54,305 nt of DNA from Nitrosospira sp. 56-18 (GCA_001899235.1 MKVR01000016.1:82868-137172); one strand, 5' to 3'. Positions 45,482 to 53,874 are shown, numbered from the stretch's first letter. Made by a program: numbers and translations. Notes: generated by a model from the letters alone, not told the origin.

Positions 45482-45506
45482 CGAGGATTTGTTCAGCGCT
45501 TCCCTA
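45482..45506 (-). repeat. Solo element end (copy R6)
   Basis: Minus-strand TAGGGAAGCGCTGAACAAAT then CCTCGCTGAGC, nearly identical to the left-type end at 50774. Its first three bases are the TAG stop of the dehydrogenase gene (45504-45506). Confidence 0.75.
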
Positions 45507-46514
45507 GCCTCCACGTACCAATTCAACAGTCACCTCGTTCTGGCACAATCCCTCGCGCTCGAACAAACTGACATTCTGCAACGTGGTTCGCGCGATGCTG
45601 GCAAGCGCTTCAGCAGTAAAGAATCCCTGATGGCCGGTGATCACAACATTGGGAAATGTCAGCAGGCGCTCGAATACGTCATCCTGCCGCACCTGGTCGG
45701 ATAAATCGCGGAAGAACAAGTCGCCTTCCTGCTCATAGACATCCAGACCAAGGTAGCCGATCCTGGATGCTTTCAGTCCCTCTATCACCGCGCGGGTATC
45801 GATGACCGCGCCGCGGCTCGTGTTGATCAGCATTACGCCGCGCTTCATGCGCGCAATCGCCGCGGCGTCGATCAGATGATGCGTTTGCGGATTGAGCGGG
45901 CAATGCAAGGTAATGATATCGCTGCCGGCATAGAGTTGTTCCAGCGGCACATACTCAACGCCCAGACTGATGCAATCGACGCTTGGCTGGGGATCGTGGG
46001 CCATCAGGCGGCAGCCGAAACCATGCAGTATCTGCGCCACCGCGCTGCCAATATGCCCGGTGCCGATGATGCCGGCAGTTTTTCCGCGCAATTCGAAGCC
46101 AAGCAACCCCTGCAGCGCGAAATTGCCGTTGCGCACCCGGTTGTAAGCCTGATGCAGATAGCGGTTGAGCGCCAGCATCAGGGCGACTGTATGTTCCGCC
46201 ACGGAATACGGCGAATAGGCAGGTACGCGTACCACGCGGAGCCCAAACCTGCCCGCCGCTGAAATATCGACATTATTGAATCCCGCGCAGCGCAGCGCGA
46301 TCAGGCGCGTGCCCTGCCCCGCCAGTGCTTCCAATACCGGGGCATCCAGTGTGTCATTGACGAACGCGCACACCGCGGGAAATCCCGCCACCATTTGCCG
46401 CGTCTCCTGGCAGAGGTGCGAATCGAAGAACGCCAGTTCATGCCCGGAGTCGCGGTTGGCATCCGACAGAAACTGGCGGTCGTAGGACTGGGCGCTGCAC
46501 ACGGCGACTTTCAT
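45504..46514 (-). CDS. ldhA: D-lactate-type 2-hydroxyacid dehydrogenase
   Basis: 336 residues. Family order: AGFNNVDI, the YSPYSVAEHTVAL segment, NAD loop GTGHIGSAVAQI with the Asp in LMAHDPQP, LHCPLNPQTHHLI, NTSRGAVIDT, then DVYEQEGDLFF and the catalytic His in ITGHQGFFT. The DVYExExxLFF segment is typical of D-lactate dehydrogenases of the LdhA group, so D-lactate/pyruvate interconversion with NADH is likely. Start at 46514 with a weak AGGAG-like site (CAGGAAAGGAGCC). Confidence 0.9.
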   Translation of the reverse strand: MKVAVCSAQSYDRQFLSDANRDSGHELAFFDSHLCQETRQMVAGFPAVCAFVNDTLDAPVLEALAGQGTRLIALRCAGFNNVDISAAGRFGLRVVRVPAYSPYSVAEHTVALMLALNRYLHQAYNRVRNGNFALQGLLGFELRGKTAGIIGTGHIGSAVAQILHGFGCRLMAHDPQPSVDCISLGVEYVPLEQLYAGSDIITLHCPLNPQTHHLIDAAAIARMKRGVMLINTSRGAVIDTRAVIEGLKASRIGYLGLDVYEQEGDLFFRDLSDQVRQDDVFERLLTFPNVVITGHQGFFTAEALASIARTTLQNVSLFEREGLCQNEVTVELVRGG

Positions 46515-46625
46515 TCAGGCTCCTTTCCTGCTTTCCCCCGCATTGTCCGGCGAACAAAAAAACAGCACCATCCAGCGGCAAACAGAACGATTGTCATGAT
46601 TGTCATATCTGCGAAAAATCAGCAT

Positions 46626-46644
46626 GCCTGCGAAAGCAGGTATC
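46626..46644. repeat. Short palindromic REP-like repeat
   Basis: CCTGC-GAAA-GCAGG hairpin followed by TATCCA, the common bacterial CCTGCGAAAGCAGG repeat. It lies between the dehydrogenase and the GDCCVxC gene. Confidence 0.6.
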
Positions 46645-46680
46645 CAATTATATACGCAAGCCCAAAGTGGCGAAATTGCA

Positions 46681-47013
46681 CTACCGCCTTGTGGCATTCC
46701 CTTCGCAGCAGGCGGATCGCGCCTGGATCGGAGGACATTTGACCGAACCAAAGGAACAAAAAACGCAGCAATCGCCGGGGCGGGGACGCAACAGCGCCTT
46801 GCAGCCGCTGCACTCATAATAGTACTGGCATGCGTTCGTCGGCATAAGTTCTTTCTTCGCGCACCCGCAGCGAGGACATGTCAATACGGATTCCAGGACG
46901 GGGACATTCGGATGATGGTCTTGAGACAAGATGCGAGACATGATGCGCCACGGAGTTTTCAAGGACATGATATCGATGAACGGCAGCCGTGTATTCATTG
47001 GTTTGAATCGCAT
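46681..47013 (-). CDS. GDCCVxC-type zinc-ribbon-like protein
   Basis: 110 residues; ATG at 47013 with AGGAAAA upstream, though the conserved part starts near residue 42 and later Met codons are possible. Four Cys in two pairs (TCPRCG and ECSGCK) form a zinc-ribbon pattern. They are followed by GDCCVFCSFGSVKCPPIQ, the hallmark of the GDCCVxC family. In some members one Cys of this box is selenocysteine; here both CC codons read TGC. Function unknown, perhaps metal or redox handling. Confidence 0.8.
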   Translation of the reverse strand: MRFKPMNTRLPFIDIMSLKTPWRIMSRILSQDHHPNVPVLESVLTCPRCGCAKKELMPTNACQYYYECSGCKALLRPRPGDCCVFCSFGSVKCPPIQARSACCEGNATRR

Positions 47014-47186
47014 CGATATTTTCCTGTAGTCTTGTAGTCCTGTAGTCCCATGTTTTGCCGACGATCCGGGGCCTTCACTATCCTGAATTGCTTAAATCCA
47101 CAAGCCTCCCCATCTCGGCTATCATGAGTAAGGGATGGATAATTTGTTCATCAATGAAACGATTTGCTGCAAACGGAGGAAGGGAG

Positions 47187-48155
47187 ATGAGGATTTTCGT
47201 TCAAAGGCAGGCCGCGCCTCAACCACCCCTTCCCTCCTCCTTTTTCCGTCCTTCTCCCGCGGCGGCAAGCCCTCGCGAACCACGCGATCTCATTCTGCGC
47301 CTGCAGCGCACGATGGGCAACCAGGCGGTGCGGCGCATGTTGGGCTCGCATGCCGGATCGCCTCGCGGCAAACCGTCGGGCAGCATGAACATTACAGCGA
47401 GGCCTGGCCGGCAAGTTGTGGCCAGCGATCCGGCGCAACTGGCTGAGCGAGCAGGCATTCAAGGCAGTTTTTTGGCGAAATCGCCCGCCACGGTCATGCG
47501 CCAACCTTCCGATCCCGCTAAAAAAGGCGGCGAGCCCAAGCCGGAAAGCAAACCGGTGGATCGTGAAAAGATGATCAAGGCGCTGTGCGTGAATGAACCC
47601 ATAGACGATGCGCACGCACGCTGCCAGTTCACCAGCGAGCAGTTGAGCGTGGCCAGAATCATCAAGGAGCACGCCCTGCGCAGGTGCACACGGGCAATTT
47701 CCGCCATCAACATGCCCGGCAATGAAGACCGGGTGAAGCAGCTCGCCCGGGATTATTTCAACCTGAATGTCAAGCTGAGCGACAAAACAAAAAAGACATT
47801 CATCCGCAGCATCCAGGCGGTCGCAGACAAGCTGAGCCAGTCGCCCATCGAATGCGGCAACTGCCAGGACAAGCATTGCAATGATAATGCCATTGCCCAC
47901 GTGGACGAAGCGCGGACATTCCTGGTCTTATGCCCCTTGTTCTTCAACAGCGACATGACCAAGCTCGCCACGGCTCCGCGCGTGCTGATACACGAAGCCG
48001 GGCATCTCGCAAACCTGGATCAGAACACCAGCCTCAACGAGGAATTCTATTGCTTTCAGGCGGCAACCAAGGATGAAAAATGCCCGCTGGTCGATGCCAT
48101 CCATAATGTGGACGCCTGGTCTCACTTCATCAACGAGCTGTCGTTCACCATTTGA
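47187..48155 (+). CDS. Metallopeptidase with an eCIS-type N-terminal tag
   Basis: 322 residues from the ATG at 47187 (GGAGGAAGGGAG upstream). Residues 39-52 read LQRTMGNQAVRRML, the motif common at the N-terminus of proteins linked to extracellular contractile injection systems. A Pro/Lys-rich linker follows (about 100-125). The C-terminal half has HExxH as HEAGH (269-273) and NVDAW (307-311), in the arrangement of aspzincin/M35 or Lys-specific metallo-endopeptidases with Asp as third ligand. Nine or more Cys in the C-terminal domain suggest disulfides, as in secreted proteins. No signal peptide. No eCIS structural genes are in the window, so delivery is unknown. Confidence 0.75.
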   Translation: MRIFVQRQAAPQPPLPSSFFRPSPAAASPREPRDLILRLQRTMGNQAVRRMLGSHAGSPRGKPSGSMNITARPGRQVVASDPAQLAERAGIQGSFLAKSPATVMRQPSDPAKKGGEPKPESKPVDREKMIKALCVNEPIDDAHARCQFTSEQLSVARIIKEHALRRCTRAISAINMPGNEDRVKQLARDYFNLNVKLSDKTKKTFIRSIQAVADKLSQSPIECGNCQDKHCNDNAIAHVDEARTFLVLCPLFFNSDMTKLATAPRVLIHEAGHLANLDQNTSLNEEFYCFQAATKDEKCPLVDAIHNVDAWSHFINELSFTI

Positions 48156-48236
48156 TAAAATTCCCTGAAAAGAATGGGGACAATCCGGTATTGCCATTAT
48201 CGGCGGTGGCGGCGCCGTGACGCGGGTGAAAATTGA

Positions 48237-48983
48237 ATGAAAGAAGATTATTGGCTGGATCGCTGGAAGCGGGGCGAGACCGCGTTTCACCAGGACGAGA
48301 TCAATCCGTATTTAAGCCAATACTGGCCTGAACTCGGCCTTGTGCCGGGGAGCATGGTTTTCGTGCCGCTGTGCGGCAAAAGCCGGGATATGCTGTGGCT
48401 GCGAGCGCAGGGCCACCCCATTTTGGGCATAGAACTGAGCAACGTGGCGGCTGAGGCATTTTTCGTGGAAAACGGCCTCGCGCCGAAGCGTATTCGCAGC
48501 GAAAAATTCGACTGTTACGAAGCGGATGGCATCCGCATCCTGTGCGGCGATTTTTTCGACCTGGACAAAGCGGAACTCGCGAGCGTCCACGCCATTTATG
48601 ATCGGGGAGCGCTGATCGCCCTGCCGCCCGAAACGCGCAAACGCTACGCGGCGCATCTGCTTGGCATCCTGCCCGCTCTGCCCGTGCAGCCCGCGTCACC
48701 CACCGTGCTCCCTGCCTCCGCGGTATCTTCCTCCATTCAAATGCTGCTGATAACACTCGATTATCCTGCCGGGGAAATGGAAGGGCCGCCATTCGCGGTT
48801 CCCCCGGAAGAAGTGGAAGCGCTCTACAAGAACAAGAAAAGCAAGGCGCACGCGGATATCCGCCTGCTTCTGCACGAGGACGTGCTGGAAGAAAACCCGC
48901 GCTTCCAGGAACGCGGCTTGAGCCGGCTGGCGGAAAATATTTTCCTGCTGAGATTCGAGGCTGGCGGCAGGCCTGGACCATGA
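48237..48983 (+). CDS. tpm: Thiopurine S-methyltransferase family protein
   Basis: 248 residues. Start MKEDYWLDRWKRGETAFHQDEINPYL, then VFVPLCGKSRDMLWLRAQGH (SAM loop), GIELSNVAAEAFF, and IYDRGALIALPPETR are diagnostic. The proteobacterial enzymes methylate thiopurines or, for tellurite and selenite tolerance, metalloid compounds. A Pro/Ser-rich insert at about 148-165 is extra. ATG at 48237 has no strong ribosome site but the frame begins with the conserved motif. Confidence 0.93.
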   Translation: MKEDYWLDRWKRGETAFHQDEINPYLSQYWPELGLVPGSMVFVPLCGKSRDMLWLRAQGHPILGIELSNVAAEAFFVENGLAPKRIRSEKFDCYEADGIRILCGDFFDLDKAELASVHAIYDRGALIALPPETRKRYAAHLLGILPALPVQPASPTVLPASAVSSSIQMLLITLDYPAGEMEGPPFAVPPEEVEALYKNKKSKAHADIRLLLHEDVLEENPRFQERGLSRLAENIFLLRFEAGGRPGP

Positions 48984-49072
48984 CTCGTTGATGGCCTGAC
49001 GGGATGGAGCCTACGAAATTGCGGAAATGTATGTTTCAAAACGAACGGCCACCCTCTCAGATCCAATCCCCA

Positions 49073-49088
49073 AAACGGACATCCGTTT
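49073..49088. terminator. Short hairpin between convergent genes
   Basis: Perfect 7-bp stem AAACGGA and TCCGTTT with CA as loop. It lies between tpm (plus) and the lipoprotein (minus). No T tract beyond the stem, so weak. Confidence 0.35.
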
Positions 49089-49101
49089 CGCCTTGGCGTC
49101 G

Positions 49102-49458
49102 CTACTCGCTCGCATCCTCCGCGAGCCGGCGGTGAAACTTCGCCATATTGCTGTTTGCCTCCGCGCCTTCCTCGTATACCCGCACCATGGCTTCGGTATG
49201 TTCCTGCAGGTCTTCCGTGCGGCGGCCATAATAATAGCCGTGCTGCGTGTATTCATTCATCATGTTCCTCTCCACCTTCGCCTTTGCCTGCATTCTTTTC
49301 GCCGCGTTCTCGTAGTACTGGGCCAGGGCGCTGTGGTCGGCCCTGGTCCTGGCATTGCGGATTGCACTGCTCATGTCCGTGGATTGAGGATCGGTATGCG
49401 CGCAGGAAACAAGCAGGCCAAGAGCGAACAAGGTTGCGATAAGACGTTTCGATTTCAT
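49102..49458 (-). CDS. Small lipoprotein of unknown function
   Basis: 118 residues from the ATG at 49458, with GGAGATTGATA upstream. Signal peptide with lipobox LVSC (Cys about 19), then a helical, charged domain: SALAQYYENAAKRMQAKAKVE, a His/Tyr-rich HGYYYGRR and a C-terminal helix. Family not named by me; small lipoproteins of this kind with a DHxALAxYYE start occur in several betaproteobacteria. Confidence 0.65.
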   Translation of the reverse strand: MKSKRLIATLFALGLLVSCAHTDPQSTDMSSAIRNARTRADHSALAQYYENAAKRMQAKAKVERNMMNEYTQHGYYYGRRTEDLQEHTEAMVRVYEEGAEANSNMAKFHRRLAEDASE

Positions 49459-49762
49459 TATCAATCTCCAGGGACAGGCAACAAGATAACTTCATGACTG
49501 ATTTCGACAATGCCGCAGCACTGAAAGTAACCTGCACTCCGGTGCCAGGTCCATCGTTCACCGCCGTCGCGGCACGGTTTTGCAGGGATATTTACAGCGA
49601 AACCCTCGACCCAACTCGTTGTATTGATGCCAGCAGGTGCGGCAATTTGTCGCATATAAACGTCATAAATTATATTACACTACGTAAATAACTATATATG
49701 GAATGTGGTCTTTTGCATTGAATTATAGTTTGAAAAAAAGAAAATTTTTCGGAGCGGGACGG

Positions 49763-50776
49763 ATGAATCAGTCGAAGACCCTGCCGGGATTGCTTGCAAT
49801 CTCCGCTTTTGCCATTTGCACCAGCGCGGAGGCCGATCACGGCTCCCTGGGGTTTGGTATCGGTACCGCCTCCCCGATCATTACCCAGACTGGCATAACG
49901 CTTCCTGCCGGAATGTGGGCCGGAGGCCTCATTACGCAATTTACGAGTTTCAACAGCGCTTCGGATTCCCTGCTTCTCAATTTGAAAAATAATGCGATTG
50001 ATGATGCCCATGGGGACGTTCACAGCGTGAAATCCCTTCTGGTCCCATCCGTGTTTGCCGCCTACGGAGTGACCGACAACCTGACCCTGGGCATCAGGCT
50101 TCCTTATGTTCAGCGTTTTGGCGTACGTTCGCCCAATGAAGATGGGGATGCCGTGGATAAACTGGGCAATCCGGGAGGTTTTGGCGGTGTCTCCCTGTTC
50201 GGTCAGTATCGTTTTTTTCATACCCCGGATCAGCTGAATCATTTATCTCTGGTAGTTGCGCTCAAGACCCCATCCGGCGCAACCCACGTCCAGACTAATC
50301 AAGGCGAGCGCTTCGAAACGCACCATCAGCCCAGCAGCGGATCATGGAATCCGGCGGTCGGCTTTTCTTTCACCCGCGCGATGGGAAAGTTTTCGCTGGA
50401 TAGCAGCGTGCTTTATACGGTAGCGACCCAGGGGGCGCAAAAAACCGACCTGGGCGATACTTTTGACTATAACCTCGCACTTTCCTATGCTTTCGTCGGC
50501 GTGGCCAGAAACAATCTTTTTGTTGGCAGCAACAATGCGCCGTGGACAGCGGTATTGGAGCTCAACGGCATGTGGCAGGATCGCCAGAAAACTACTGGCC
50601 TGGTTGACCCCAATTCGGGTAGCAATACCGTTTATATTTCTCCCGGCATACGGTACGCCGGAGGCAAGCACTGGAATACCGCATTGTCGATAGGCACGCC
50701 GATAGTCAAGGACCGCAATGGCTACCAAAGCCCGCCTGATTACCGGATTACCTACCGCCTGGTTTTCGCATATTAG
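49763..50776 (+). CDS. Outer-membrane transporter-like beta-barrel protein
   Basis: 337 residues from the ATG at 49763 (GGAGCGGGACGG upstream). A signal peptide ends SAEA-DH. The rest is beta-rich with alternating hydrophobic strands, with GVTDNLTLGIRLPYVQRF, GFGGVSLFGQYRFF and aromatic C-terminal RITYRLVFAY (ending in Tyr, near the usual C-terminal aromatic of outer-membrane proteins). It fits the meta-pathway phenol degradation-like (PF13557-type) barrel. What it carries is not known. Its TAG stop begins element R7. Confidence 0.75.
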   Translation: MNQSKTLPGLLAISAFAICTSAEADHGSLGFGIGTASPIITQTGITLPAGMWAGGLITQFTSFNSASDSLLLNLKNNAIDDAHGDVHSVKSLLVPSVFAAYGVTDNLTLGIRLPYVQRFGVRSPNEDGDAVDKLGNPGGFGGVSLFGQYRFFHTPDQLNHLSLVVALKTPSGATHVQTNQGERFETHHQPSSGSWNPAVGFSFTRAMGKFSLDSSVLYTVATQGAQKTDLGDTFDYNLALSYAFVGVARNNLFVGSNNAPWTAVLELNGMWQDRQKTTGLVDPNSGSNTVYISPGIRYAGGKHWNTALSIGTPIVKDRNGYQSPPDYRITYRLVFAY

Positions 50777-51201
50777 GGAAGCGCTGAACAAATTCTCGCT
50801 GAGCGCGTTGCTGGTAAAATCGGGATGATCACAAGGCGCGCGGCGAAGGTCGTAGCTGGGACTACGATGCCAAGGAGCGCAACGCGGTGGCTCCCCAGAG
50901 CGTGGCCCGAGGGGCCCCGCGAAGCGGGGATCGGGCAGCGTCGGGGATGCCAGACCGCGCTAAAGTATACATGGGGCGCCAGCAGCCCGCTACGGGGTCG
51001 CATCTTCCTTCGGAAGAAACTGCTCCGCCCTACGCGGTCTCGCCCGATTTTACCGCAACCCTTATGGGGCGGGGTTTTGCGAGCGGTCTGCCTTGTCAGG
51101 CTCCTGGCGAAGGGGATCAACCATTCGCGTCGTCGCCTTTCGCGCATCCCATCCCGCAAACCCACCGCCGCGCCAGTGGAGATTTATTCAGCGCTTCCCT
51201 A
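50774..51201 (+). mobile_element. Full-length dispersed element (copy R7), MITE-like
   Basis: 428 bases with terminal inverted repeats. The left end reads TAGGGAAGCGCTGAACAAAT, the right end ATTTATTCAGCGCTTCCCTA. TA flanks both ends, the target pattern of IS630/Tc1-mariner-type MITEs. The inside has no convincing protein gene but many stems, for example TCGTAG-CTACGA, CCCCGC-GAA-GCGGGG and TCTTCC-TTC-GGAAGA. Left and right ends differ inside the shared 20 bases, so solo copies can be typed by end. Confidence 0.75.
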
Positions 51202-51280
51202 GCAAACAGCATGCAGTAGAATGATCGCGGAATATCCGGCCAATCTCCGTATGGCACTTTTTCCCCAGGGTGTACCTATC

Positions 51281-52513
51281 ATGCGCAGCGGAAATAACAG
51301 ATTTGGATTTCTTCTGATTTGCCTCCTGCTGCTCGGCACACTTGCGTTCAGTCCCGTCAGTTATGGAGATCACGACCGCCTGGAAGCAGGCCGGAGCGAC
51401 TACTCGCACTATCCGCAGGGCGGGAGTTTGTTCGTGAGCGTCTTTTTTGGTTCGGATGGCCGGCTCTGGCGGATCGTGCCTGAGAAACAGTATGTATATG
51501 TCGATTACTCGACGGATCTCGGCAAAACTTTCAACGCGCCAGTGCGCGTGAACAACGACGCACTGCGCGTCAAGGCGAGCGGCGAGAACCGTCCTGGCAT
51601 CGTGGTGGACGGCACAGGCAAAATCTACGCTACCTTTGCCGCAGAAGGGGCGCAGCCGATAGAACAGGTTTTCAGCGTTTCTACCGACGGTGGCCGCAGT
51701 TTTTCGACTCCCATGCCCCTGAGCAGCATGTCTTCGGAAGCAAACTCCTTTGAAGGCCGCCTCGCGATAGGGCCTTCCGGCCAACCATATGCATTCTGGC
51801 TTGACGAACGCGACCGCACTGACTGGAGGCAACCAGGCAATGCCATCTATTTCCGGGAGCTTGGCCCCGGAGACGGCAATCATTCCGTTGACCGGAAGCT
51901 TGCCGATACCGTTTGCGAATGTTGCCGTATTGCCGTGTCTTTCGATCATGCGGGATATCCTGTCGTGCTCGCCCGATTTGTTTATCCGGGCGACATGCGG
52001 GATTTGGGACTGGTCCAGCTTGGATCGGATGGAAGGCCGTTTTCGTCGCGCGCCACGCATGACCAATGGGAACTCAAGGGCTGCCCCGAACATGGACCTG
52101 CATTGTCGATAGGCAGCGATAACCACTACCATATCGCATGGTTCACCCAGGGAAGCGCCAGGCAAGGCTTGTTCTACGCCTTTTCATCCGATGGCGGCCA
52201 GCGCTTTTCGCAACCCCAGCCCTTTGGCACACCCGGAAGAATGCCAAGCCACCCCGACGTCCTGGCCAGCGGTAGAAACGTCTTCCTCACATGGGTGGAA
52301 TTCGATGCCGAGAGAAGTCACCTCCTCTTCATGCGATCCGGCGATGGAGGCGAAACCTGGTCCTCCCCCGTTCAGGTTGCGGAAAGCCGGGCCAGCAGTG
52401 ATTTTCCATTTCTGCTGACCGGCCCGCGGGGTGTTTTCATATCGTGGAACAGTAAAAAGGAAGGCTACCGGTTGATTCCCATCACCCCAGCCGCTTCTTC
52501 CAGCGACAGGTAA
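51281..52513 (+). CDS. Exported sialidase-like (BNR/Asp-box) protein
   Basis: 410 residues from the ATG at 51281; starts at 51221 and 51251 are in frame and possible. The signal peptide (FLLICLLLLGTLAFSPVSYG-D) shows export. Asp-box repeats SxDxGxxF are clear: STDLGKTF (77-84), STDGGRSF, SSDGGQRF and SGDGGETW, so a beta-propeller is likely. A rigid cysteine motif VCECC follows a conserved-looking VDRKLAD. True sialidase activity is doubtful because the catalytic Arg triad is not evident; the fold is the supported claim. The upstream promoter must lie inside or beside element R7. Confidence 0.72.
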   Translation: MRSGNNRFGFLLICLLLLGTLAFSPVSYGDHDRLEAGRSDYSHYPQGGSLFVSVFFGSDGRLWRIVPEKQYVYVDYSTDLGKTFNAPVRVNNDALRVKASGENRPGIVVDGTGKIYATFAAEGAQPIEQVFSVSTDGGRSFSTPMPLSSMSSEANSFEGRLAIGPSGQPYAFWLDERDRTDWRQPGNAIYFRELGPGDGNHSVDRKLADTVCECCRIAVSFDHAGYPVVLARFVYPGDMRDLGLVQLGSDGRPFSSRATHDQWELKGCPEHGPALSIGSDNHYHIAWFTQGSARQGLFYAFSSDGGQRFSQPQPFGTPGRMPSHPDVLASGRNVFLTWVEFDAERSHLLFMRSGDGGETWSSPVQVAESRASSDFPFLLTGPRGVFISWNSKKEGYRLIPITPAASSSDR

Positions 52514-52630
52514 GCCACGGTCAGCCATTTCCCCAAACCATCTCCAGCTATTTCCCGGCTGCTTCCCCGTCCTCGGTTCCATGGGTGAGGCCAACCATAA
52601 AATACCCTTCTCCAAGACAGGGAATAGCGT
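52514..52630. other. Intergenic region before the Fur-like palindrome
   Basis: Part of a 449-base gap between the sialidase-like gene and the outer-membrane gene. No gene seen. Confidence 0.35.
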
Positions 52631-52653
52631 ATAATAAGAATCATTCTTATTAT
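52631..52653. promoter_or_regulatory. Fur-box-like perfect palindrome
   Basis: AATAAGAATCATTCTTATT (52633-52651) is a perfect 9-1-9 inverted repeat, extended by two more pairs to 52631-52653. It is close to the Fur consensus pattern (AATGAGAATCATTCTCATT type). TATAAT at 52630-52635 would be an overlapping -10. The nearest downstream gene starts at 52963, so the leader would be about 320 bases. Regulation by Fur is inference. Confidence 0.6.
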
Positions 52654-52962
52654 TATTAACAATAAGTTAACAAAAACACAACAATAAATTCACAATACCC
52701 GGAAGCCTGCAAGCAGCGCGAAAATTTTCCTCCTCGCGACCAGATCCGGTATGAATATCCATCGCCGCTAAGTTCGCCTGCATCAGCGGCATTTCAGCCA
52801 GCCGATCCCATTCCGGGCAAGCCAGCCAATTATTATCTGACTTGTCATGGGAGCAAGGGTTGTGACAACGGTTAAAAAAAGAAGCGCGCCTTATACGCCG
52901 GATTTCGTTTCTTTTTCCTCTTCGTTTCGTAGCGGAAAGCTATACGGTGGGGATTTGGGGAA

Positions 52963-53772
52963 ATGAAATCCAGCAAGTTTTGCCTGATTCTGGTTGCGTT
53001 GCCCGTCGTGCTGTTTTCCTCCCTCGCGAAAGCGGTCGACCCTTTCGAGTTCCAGATTTACGGATATGCCACCCAGGGGAAAGGCAATTTCAGCCCGCAG
53101 CTTCTGAATAGTTTCGTTGCCTATGGGCGCAAGGAAGGAGAAGGTGGCACCTCCCCAACCTTTGCGAGCCAGAGCATGATGCGCACCGCCATTGAATTGG
53201 AGTATGGCCTCACCAACAAAATAGATGTGGCGTACTACATCAATTTTGCGCGTCCGGCCGGGGGGGATGTGCAATACGCCGGTTCAAAGCTCCGGTTTCG
53301 CGGACGAATCGCGGAGCAAGGCGTCTTGCCGGTAGACCTGGGGTGGTATTTCGAGGTGGAGCAATGGACTCCAAAAATCAACGATGACACGCTTGAACTG
53401 GAATTCAAACCAACGCTGCAAAAGGATTTCGGACCTTTCATCGTTATTGCCAACTTTCCATTCGAAAAAGTGATACGAGGCGAAAGCGCGAAAGAGCAAT
53501 TGTTCGAGGTTGGCTACCTCACTGAGTTGAGCTATCAGAAAAACAAGCGGTTGCGCTATGGCATTCAGTTCATCGGCGGCCCGGGCGGAGTCAGAAATAT
53601 CGACCCCTTGCGCGAGCAGCAGCATTACGTAATGCCGGTGGTCCATTTTGTCGCTCCCGGTGAAGTTCGAAGCACTGTCGGCATCGGTTTTGGCCAAACC
53701 CATGGTTCGGATCGAATAATCCTCAAGGCCAATTTTTCCTTTGGTGGAGGAAGAGGATACATATGGGATTGA
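52963..53772 (+). CDS. Outer-membrane beta-barrel protein, unknown
   Basis: 269 residues, start ATG at 52963 with a GGGG-rich site. Signal peptide ending LAKA-VD. Beta-rich with amphipathic strands such as LEYGLTNKIDVAYYINFA, a DLGWYFEVEQWTP segment and ANFSFGGGRGYIW at the end. Not recognised as a named family; it resembles barrel proteins annotated as hypothetical outer-membrane proteins. It lies downstream of the Fur-like palindrome, which might put it under iron control. Confidence 0.65.
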   Translation: MKSSKFCLILVALPVVLFSSLAKAVDPFEFQIYGYATQGKGNFSPQLLNSFVAYGRKEGEGGTSPTFASQSMMRTAIELEYGLTNKIDVAYYINFARPAGGDVQYAGSKLRFRGRIAEQGVLPVDLGWYFEVEQWTPKINDDTLELEFKPTLQKDFGPFIVIANFPFEKVIRGESAKEQLFEVGYLTELSYQKNKRLRYGIQFIGGPGGVRNIDPLREQQHYVMPVVHFVAPGEVRSTVGIGFGQTHGSDRIILKANFSFGGGRGYIWD

Positions 53773-53874
53773 AATCTCCTGCACGTGGGGTAATTCCGGT
53801 GAAAGAAAAGCATAGGAAGTTTCATCCTGATAGGACACTGGCCCTGCTTTAATCGATTCAATTTGGAGGCAATC

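Noticed and set aside
50773-51165. Protein frame inside element copy R7, minus strand, and a similar-length frame in R4
   Set aside because: The two long copies carry different frames in opposite senses relative to the element, so neither frame is conserved.
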